Source of the DNA: Ruminococcus sp. UBA946
GTDB lineage: Bacteria; Bacillota; Clostridia; Oscillospirales; Ruminococcaceae
Direction of reading: 5' to 3'
Assembly: GCA_002293295.1 (NCBI GenBank)
Contig: DBCY01000212.1
Coordinates: forward strand, 1 to 6,376
DNA: 6,376 nt
This document shows positions 1-3,819 of the stretch, in pieces (position 1 is the first letter of the stretch; each line of letters opens with the position of its first letter). The notes beneath the pieces were generated by a model. It had not been told where the DNA came from. It saw only the letters and a program-made list of their open reading frames with translations, and searched no databases. The translations under genes and the position numbers were made by a program.

Positions 1-39
1 ATCTCTTAAGTTGTTACCATTGCTCTAAACACTCCACAC
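1..39 (-). other. possible 5' end of a group II intron inside the coupling-protein gene
   Basis: Read on the minus strand, the coupling-protein frame runs through Pro-Pro-Lys and then meets GTGTG (plus-strand CACAC at 35-39), which fits the GUGYG consensus that opens bacterial group II introns. From there the protein resembles no coupling protein and stops within 11 codons. Group II introns are common in conjugative elements of Clostridia, for example in Tn5397. Only about 39 bases are visible, with no domain V, reverse transcriptase or 3' exon, so this is a suggestion. A simple frameshift or another insertion would look the same here. Confidence 0.25.
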
Positions 40-416
40 TTTTTCGGAGGAATATCCAAAAGGGATTTGCGTTCCTTATCGTTCGCCCATCGCGCCGAGC
101 CGTGCTCCTCGCCTTTCCGGTGGAATTTGCGCTTATCGGTGACTTTCATAAGAACGTAAAGCGCCAGTCCCCCAGCCGCAAGAGCCGCTAATTTCAGGGA
201 ATTCGACCCTTTCATCCGCAAATGCTCCAGTACAAGTTCTGTATCCGAAACGGTGGAATTAAGGTTTTGCGAGAATTTGTCAATATCCGTCTTGCCGTTT
301 TCACCGACAGAAAGGTCAAGGCAGGTTCCGATTGCCGCCGCGAAATAAAGGACTGCAATGCAGATAACCGCGTAGATTCCGACTGTGATAATATCCGGCT
401 TTTTTGGCTCTTTCAA
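6..416 (-). CDS. N-terminal fragment of VirD4/PcfC-type conjugative coupling protein (truncated frame)
   Basis: Type IV coupling proteins are membrane ATPases that deliver the relaxase-DNA complex to the conjugation channel. This 136-residue frame has the expected N-terminal layout: a hydrophobic segment at about residues 9-35, a short extracytoplasmic loop, a second hydrophobic segment at about 73-93, then a basic stretch leading into EEHGSARWA (residues 103-111). HGSARW is a hallmark just before the nucleotide-binding domain in Firmicutes coupling proteins. The frame then stops at a TAA (6-8), so no Walker motifs are present; family members are usually 500-700 residues or more. The start is TTG at 416, overlapping the TGA of the PcfB-like gene as TTGA, which implies translational coupling. 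PcfB-PcfC adjacency, known from plasmid pCF10, supports the call. The tail after residue 126 does not look like the family, so the gene is either interrupted by an insertion (see the possible intron boundary) or broken. Confidence 0.8.
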   Translation of the reverse strand: MKEPKKPDIITVGIYAVICIAVLYFAAAIGTCLDLSVGENGKTDIDKFSQNLNSTVSDTELVLEHLRMKGSNSLKLAALAAGGLALYVLMKVTDKRKFHRKGEEHGSARWANDKERKSLLDIPPKKCGVFRAMVTT

Positions 417-1798
417 GTTCTTGACCCCCGTTCCTTTTTCTTATGCCGGAGGGCGTCGCTTGCCATTTTACCCGCCGCCGAATTTTTGATTCTGTTCAGC
501 AGGTTTTCGGTAACGCTCTGGTCTGCGGCTTTCCTTATAACCCTCTCCGCCTTTGAAGCCGTCATTCCGAAGGTATCGGTCAAAGCCTTTGCCGCCGTTT
601 TTTTGTCCGAAAGGTCAAGCCTTAAAACCGTGTTTCCGCCTGTGACCGCAAATCCGGTTTGGGTATCCCGTTCGATGGAATACTCCTTAAACTGTTTTTG
701 CACGGGCGCTTGTGCGAAACCGAGCCTCTGCGCCTTATTAAGCAGCGCGTTTACCGTTTCATCGTCCTGTAATCCAAGATACCGCCTGATGTTTTGTTCT
801 ACGATTTTTCTGTCGGTTATGTTTTCAGACAAAACCGCGAATTTCCCTGTTTTTTCATCGGTTACGGTGAGCTTCGCAGTTTTCTCCTTCTGCAATTGCA
901 GTCTGTTGAAGCAGTAGCCGTCCGTCAGGATGTTATCGTCCTCAAACCGTATATTCCTCTCGTAATACGACATCTGTTCAAGCTGCCGCGAACCGCTGAG
1001 AAAATATTTTTGCTGTTCGGGAGTGAGCTTTGAAGTAAGCGCGTTCGCCGCCTCATGCGCTTTAACCCCGTCAAAGCCGAGCCGCTCCTTCATGACCCGT
1101 TCCAGTTTTGCCATAGTGCAGAAATTCATTTCGATTTTTTTGCCCTGACCTGTATCAATGACCGCGATTCCGGGTTTTCCGTTTTCGGTACGAACGTCAA
1201 GCGAAACGCTCTGCAATTCCTTCCGCATATCCTTAAAATTCTGAGCCGCCTTTTCAATGCTCTTTTCATACGCCGAACTGAATATGCACTTAACGCCGCC
1301 GTCCGTTGTTTCAAGAAAAGTCACGGGAATATCATGGTTTCCGCAATACATCTGAAAACCCTCTGCCTGTTCCTTTTCAACCGTAATCATCCTTTCGGTC
1401 TGCTCCGGCTGGCTTAATTTCTGTCTGACTATATCCTGCACTATGGAATTGACCGCTTCCTTGTCGCTTTTCAGAAAAAACACCGACAGGGTATTTTCCT
1501 TTTCTTTTTCCTGAACGGCTGATACGGGAATATCCAAAGCCTTCGCCCTTGCTGTGAGTTCCCGGAAATCCTCCTTGGAAAAGCTCGGAAGCATTGAAAC
1601 CTCTCCCCCGGCTTTCAGCCTCTGATACGTCACTTCGCCGCCGGACAAATCAGGACTTTTATCATCGGGGTTTTGAAGCTTTCTCTGCCTTTCCCTTGCC
1701 ATCCATACTTTCAGGATTTCAAGGAATACCTCCGTCGCTTTGGATACGGTCTGCGTGGTTATGCTCGTCATCGAGCTTGCTACATCGTCCCCGTGCAT
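413..1798 (-). CDS. pcfB: PcfB-like (DUF3801) conjugation accessory protein, long form
   Basis: The N-terminal 130 or so residues match the PcfB/DUF3801 type: a helix with SKATEVFLEILKVWMARER, a linker with GGEVTYQRL, then a module starting MLPSFSKEDF and containing ALDIPV. In pCF10, PcfB is a small partner of the coupling protein PcfC; here too the gene sits directly upstream of the coupling-protein gene with a 4-base stop/start overlap. At 461 residues it is about three times the classical PcfB length. A second copy of the same kind of module appears at about residues 137-196 (GNHDIPVTFLE). Three looser beta-hairpin-plus-helix units follow near 199-253, 309-356 and 373-424, and the end is strongly basic (RHKKKERGSR). 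No signal peptide or membrane segment is seen, so it is probably cytoplasmic. The ATG at 1798 has a perfect AGGAGG (1805-1810) six bases upstream, which selects it over the Met at residue 10. The long C-terminal part has no function I can name. Confidence 0.8.
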   Translation of the reverse strand: MHGDDVASSMTSITTQTVSKATEVFLEILKVWMARERQRKLQNPDDKSPDLSGGEVTYQRLKAGGEVSMLPSFSKEDFRELTARAKALDIPVSAVQEKEKENTLSVFFLKSDKEAVNSIVQDIVRQKLSQPEQTERMITVEKEQAEGFQMYCGNHDIPVTFLETTDGGVKCIFSSAYEKSIEKAAQNFKDMRKELQSVSLDVRTENGKPGIAVIDTGQGKKIEMNFCTMAKLERVMKERLGFDGVKAHEAANALTSKLTPEQQKYFLSGSRQLEQMSYYERNIRFEDDNILTDGYCFNRLQLQKEKTAKLTVTDEKTGKFAVLSENITDRKIVEQNIRRYLGLQDDETVNALLNKAQRLGFAQAPVQKQFKEYSIERDTQTGFAVTGGNTVLRLDLSDKKTAAKALTDTFGMTASKAERVIRKAADQSVTENLLNRIKNSAAGKMASDALRHKKKERGSRT

Positions 1799-1821
1799 TG
1801 ATTTCCTCCTTTCCCGCAGGT

Positions 1822-1853
1822 TTATGAAGGGGAAGAATCAGACCCCTTCATAA
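1822..1853. repeat. perfect 11-bp inverted repeat with 10-base loop upstream of the PcfB-like gene
   Basis: Arms TTATGAAGGGG (1822-1832) and CCCCTTCATAA (1843-1853) are exact complements. No T-tract follows on either strand, so it is not a typical intrinsic terminator. It sits 12 bases before the PcfB-like gene's SD, in the 121-base gap after the sigma-like gene. On the minus strand the palindrome also spells a nine-codon ORF (MKGSDSSPS, 1851-1822), with a GGAA four bases before its ATG. It may be an operator, an RNA processing or stability hairpin, or a small translated leader; the sequence does not decide. Confidence 0.7.
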
Positions 1854-1919
1854 GTTCCTACAGAAACGCTTAATTTTTAAACCCCAAACTGACCGGATTT
1901 TTGATTTTTGTTATATCTC

Positions 1920-2393
1920 CTAAAAATCAAAGTCTGATATTGTTGAATACTCACAGTCAGTAAGCAGCTTTTTCAGCGTCCGTTTTGAATACCTTATACT
2001 TTTGGCAACGGCATTGATACTGACTCCCTCAAGCTTTGCTATTTCTTTAAGAGTCATATCCTCCGCTACATAAAGCAAAAGTCTTCTTTGGTTAACTTCG
2101 CTGAGCTGGCGGATTGCGTTGTAAAGTCTTTCGTTACGGATATTTTCATAAAATTCATCCTCCGCTGACTTAAAAATCTTACCGCAGATTTCGGCGGCTT
2201 CAACTTCACAAAAGCCAAAAGGCACTTGATGCCGGTAGGCGTTCATTTTGTACCGGTTTTCCTCGCGTCTGAACTCCTCAAACGCTTGTAATATTTCTTC
2301 ACTTACTTCAACCGTCCGCTGTTCGGAGCAGTTAAAGCCGTATTTTTCAGAAAGGATAACCGTCCTTTTCGTGTTATCATTGCTGTTCAGCAT
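1920..2393 (-). CDS. small sigma-70 region-4-like helix-turn-helix regulator
   Basis: This 157-residue protein carries a sigma-70 region-4-like domain in its C-terminal third: LSEVNQRRLLLYVAEDMTL at about 97-115, then a helix-turn-helix at 114-137 with TLKEIAKLEGVS, turn Gly123, and a basic recognition stretch (RYSKRTLKKLL). No sigma region 2 is visible; the N-terminal 90 residues are charged and helical-looking. Stand-alone proteins of this kind are common in conjugative transposons and prophages, where they act as transcription regulators or weak sigma factors; which applies here cannot be told. The ATG at 2393 has a clear GGAGG (2401-2405) seven bases upstream, but that SD can be paired in a hairpin (see 2402-2447), so translation may be controlled. 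The gene lies between the agr cassette and the transfer genes and is probably first in a transcript continuing into the PcfB-like and coupling-protein genes, since no terminator separates them. Confidence 0.8.
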   Translation of the reverse strand: MLNSNDNTKRTVILSEKYGFNCSEQRTVEVSEEILQAFEEFRREENRYKMNAYRHQVPFGFCEVEAAEICGKIFKSAEDEFYENIRNERLYNAIRQLSEVNQRRLLLYVAEDMTLKEIAKLEGVSINAVAKSIRYSKRTLKKLLTDCEYSTISDFDF

Positions 2394-2401
2394 TGTTTTA
2401 C

Positions 2402-2447
2402 CTCCAAAAATTTGATTTGTTTAACGGCATAAAATCAAATTCCGGAG
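2402..2447 (-). promoter_or_regulatory. hairpin able to sequester the SD of the sigma-like gene
   Basis: On the minus-strand RNA, AAUUUGAUUU (2441-2432) and AAAUCAAAUU (2418-2409) form a perfect 10-bp stem around a 13-base loop. Below it, CUCC (2447-2444) can pair with GGAG (2405-2402), which is the SD of the gene starting at 2393; only a small GG/UUU internal loop intervenes. Closing the hairpin would hide the SD, and opening it by a ribosome, ligand, protein or heat would expose it. The pairing is read directly from the sequence; the regulatory role is inferred. Confidence 0.6.
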
Positions 2448-2599
2448 CTAAGGATAACGGGAATAATATAAAAGCCAGCGTTTCAGTGTGTTTTCTCCTT
2501 CCCGAAAACTCAAACCACTCTGAAAACCGCAGGCTCAAAACATTTTTATGGCGTTTACACTTTGCAGGTAAAAATGCAAATCCCCATGAAAACGATATA

Positions 2600-2645
2600 A
2601 TAAAACAAAAGAGCCCCAAATCTCATTTACAGAGATTCGGAACCC
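2600..2645 (-). terminator. terminator-like hairpin in the leader of the sigma-like gene (possible attenuator)
   Basis: On the minus strand, bases 2645-2632 (GGGUUCCGAAUCUC) pair with 2624-2611 (GAGAUUUGGGGCUC) as a 14-bp stem with several G-U pairs and a 7-base loop. UUUUGUUUUAUU follows immediately. This is the shape of an intrinsic terminator, yet it lies after the strong agrB terminator and before the sigma-like gene, so it could only stop transcripts starting between about 2645 and 2790. That suggests either a transcription attenuator or the end of a small RNA. The many G-U pairs mean it could be tunable. Confidence 0.5.
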
Positions 2646-2780
2646 TTAAACCGCATTATGTACCATACTGCCGTATTTTTCCGATGTAATAAATAAATAC
2701 TGTTAAGAGTATCACAAAAAGTCAATCTGCAATTTTACGGTGCAAACCTTCTGCATTGATAAGAGTCACAATATATTGAT

Positions 2781-2830
2781 AAAAATAAAAAAAGTCCCTT
2801 AATTCAATGCCACATTGAATTAAGGGACTT
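2781..2830 (-). terminator. strong intrinsic terminator after agrB
   Basis: Arms 2792-2809 and 2813-2830 form a perfect 18-bp stem with a 3-base loop. On the minus strand a T-rich tract (TTTTTTTATTTTT) follows at once. It begins eight bases after the agrB stop and closes the agrD-agrB transcript, separating it from the transfer genes downstream. Confidence 0.92.
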
Positions 2831-2837
2831 AAAAAGC

Positions 2838-3439
2838 TTAATCATTTTTCACGCTCTGCCTCATACATGACTTATAATTGTTATAATATCCGATGATTAA
2901 CAGCAGCGCCGTACAGAACAGACCTAAAGATATGATGTATGGAAGATTATATTGTTTAAACAGTATACTTATTAAAACAACCACTGTTTCCAGTATCAGA
3001 ACCAGTTTTGACCTTCTGCGGTATACGATTTTTTCCGTATCGTCCAGTAATTTATTTTCTGTACCCACAGGCGTTAAAAGCCATATGACGATGCCCGCGG
3101 AATATGTAAACATTACCGACATAGGAAATAAGTAATTATCCGGCGTAAACCTGACAGCCGATACTATTGTAATAAGCATAAAAACAGATATGAAAAAACA
3201 ATTTAATCTTGATTTGGCGTGAAAGCCGCCTGCGTAAATACGCACCGGCTCAAAAAACAGAATAAATACTGCCATCTGCAATACCCTGTCTGCAATTACG
3301 CTGACTAACAAAACAATGGAGTAAAATAATATTTTAAAAAACAGAAACTCCATACCGTAACGGACTAACTCAGCATTATCGTCCGTTATGGAATTATTAC
3401 GCCCAGTATTTTTATAACTTTATTTACCAGCTTGTCCAT
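2838..3439 (-). pseudogene. agrB: AgrB-type autoinducer peptide protease, frameshifted near the N-terminus
   Basis: AgrB is a membrane cysteine endopeptidase that cleaves AgrD and closes the autoinducer ring. The long frame (171 residues from 3353) shows RIYAGGFHAKSRLNC, carrying the catalytic His and, seven residues later, the catalytic Cys, plus several hydrophobic segments of a polytopic membrane protein. It lacks the AgrB N-terminus and has no SD. An ATG at 3439, two bases after the agrD stop, starts MDKLVNKVIK in another frame, which ends at a TAA at 3386-3388. Shifting frame at the A5 run (3409-3413 on the plus strand) joins it to NTGRNNSITDDNAELVRYG and then the long frame. The result is a standard 200-residue AgrB with His74 and Cys81, close to His77/Cys84 of Staphylococcus aureus AgrB. 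One extra A, or a -1 slip, would do it. It may be an inactivating mutation, a sequencing error or recoding. No kinase or regulator gene accompanies it. Confidence 0.85.
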
Positions 3440-3441
3440 GA

Positions 3442-3597
3442 TTAAAACTTTCTTAGTTTTTTTACTGCTTCGGGCATTTCAGGCTGATGACCCCACCAAG
3501 GACAGGCGGAGTTTGCGTTCCGCACAGCTGATTTTTCCGCTATCGCTGCTACAGACTTCATTATTATATTTTTTGCTTTTTTCTGACCGGTTTTCAT
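3442..3597 (-). CDS. agrD: AgrD-type cyclic autoinducer peptide precursor
   Basis: This 51-residue precursor has the three AgrD parts. An amphipathic basic leader (MKTGQKKAKNIIMKSVAAIA) probably lies on the inner membrane face. The core follows NSA with Cys32. The C-terminal recognition tail is HQPEMPEAVKKL, containing the QPxxP pattern typical of clostridial AgrD. By comparison with Clostridium perfringens AgrD (SAC-LWFT-HQPEEP), the ring should be Cys32-Pro-Trp-Trp-Gly36, a five-residue thiolactone, possibly with exocyclic N-terminal residues. The peptide would be cut and cyclised by AgrB and act outside the cell on a histidine kinase not encoded here. The ATG at 3597 follows an AAGGGGG SD about eight bases upstream. 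A longer frame from a TTG at 3645 overlaps the promoter -10 and is rejected. The stop lies two bases before the agrB ATG, so the two are coupled. The order D then B is opposite to the staphylococcal operon. Confidence 0.9.
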   Translation of the reverse strand: MKTGQKKAKNIIMKSVAAIAEKSAVRNANSACPWWGHQPEMPEAVKKLRKF

Positions 3598-3644
3598 TAT
3601 GAAAACCCCCTTTTTAAATTTTTCGACAATTACTGCCTGTCTCA

Positions 3645-3673
3645 AATTTACAATATTTTATATGCCGTGTCAA
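3645..3673 (-). promoter_or_regulatory. sigma-A-type promoter of agrD-agrB
   Basis: On the minus strand, a consensus -35 TTGACA (3673-3668) is followed after exactly 17 bases by TAAATT (3650-3645), a 4/6 match to the -10. Transcription would start near 3638, giving a leader of about 40 bases before agrD. The weak -10 fits a promoter that depends on an activator bound at the repeats just upstream. Confidence 0.7.
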
Positions 3674-3677
3674 TAGC

Positions 3678-3714
3678 TCTGCACTGAATGCAGGGTTTTC
3701 TGCACTGAATGCAG
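3678..3714 (-). promoter_or_regulatory. paired direct repeats, probable LytTR/AgrA-type activator sites
   Basis: TCTGCACTGAATGCAG occurs twice, at 3678-3693 and 3699-3714, identical over 16 bases with a 21-bp period, so both copies face the same side of the helix. On the minus strand each contains TGCATTCAG (3713-3705 and 3692-3684), which fits seven of nine positions of the LytTR-family half-site [TA][AC][CA]GTTN[AG][TG]. The gap is 12 bases, the usual spacing for AgrA/ComE-type regulators. The proximal box ends 10 bases upstream of the agrD -35. Each copy is also a small dyad (CTGCA...TGCAG), so a dimeric repressor is an alternative. Confidence 0.72.
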
Positions 3715-3740
3715 AATTTTTTTGTTTTTTTAGATTTCAG

Positions 3741-3764
3741 GATAAAAAACAAGCGTTTTTTATC
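3741..3764. repeat. AT-rich perfect inverted repeat between the recD2 terminator and the agr sites
   Basis: GATAAAAAAC (3741-3750) and GTTTTTTATC (3755-3764) are exact complements around a 4-base loop. The hairpin could be a weak second terminator for recD2 or a protein site upstream of the agr promoter. With no proper T-tract after it, the role is open. Confidence 0.5.
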
Positions 3765-3769
3765 GTGTT

Positions 3770-3809
3770 TAAAAATAAAAAAAGCAGTGTAAATTAAATT
3801 ACACCGCTT
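3770..3809 (-). terminator. intrinsic terminator after recD2
   Basis: On the minus strand AAGCGGTGTAA (3809-3799) pairs with TTACACTGCTT (3792-3782), 11 bp with one G-U, around a 6-base loop, followed by a T-rich tract (TTTTTATTTTT). It starts eleven bases past the recD2 stop and separates recD2 from the agr promoter. Confidence 0.88.
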
Positions 3810-3819
3810 ATGATACTAT

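Larger units (their letters stand above)
2394..2791. other. about 400-base non-coding leader between the agrB terminator and the sigma-like gene
   Basis: I see no convincing protein gene here. The stretch holds the attenuator-like hairpin (2600-2645), the SD-sequestering hairpin (2402-2447) and AT-rich sequence at 2646-2791 that must contain the promoter of the transfer transcript. A minus-strand TTGACT (2720-2725) is a fair -35, but no good -10 lies 16-18 bases downstream, so I assign none. Two related direct copies lie at 2701-2717 (tgttaagagtatcacaa) and 2757-2771 (tgataagagtcacaa), 56 bases apart, and could be regulator sites around that promoter. A minus-strand open frame at 2398-2619 has only a TTG start with no SD and no protein-like composition. 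Confidence 0.5.

Noticed and set aside
222..1417. Long plus-strand open frames opposite the PcfB-like and coupling-protein genes
   Set aside because: They lie antisense to well-supported genes with good start signals, have no SD of their own, and their cysteine/serine/phenylalanine-rich composition is typical of antisense shadows.
2398..2619. Minus-strand 73-codon frame ending just before the sigma-like gene
   Set aside because: It has a TTG start without an SD, lies over the attenuator and SD hairpin, and has no family-like features. It could still matter as a short upstream ORF (its last 10 codons start with an ATG in the hairpin loop), but there is no evidence that it is translated.
2838..3353. 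Taking AgrB to start at the internal ATG at 3353
   Set aside because: That start has no SD, drops the conserved N-terminal region, and the upstream codons in the same frame read as AgrB back to the frameshift point; the ATG at 3439 sits two bases after agrD as expected.
3442..3645. Longer agrD from a TTG at 3645
   Set aside because: The start would fall on the promoter -10, upstream of the likely transcription start, and the extra 16 residues are not AgrD-like; the ATG at 3597 has an SD.
3678..3714. CRISPR-like array
   Set aside because: There are only two repeat copies of 16 bp with a 5-base gap and no spacers; the promoter-proximal position fits regulator sites instead.
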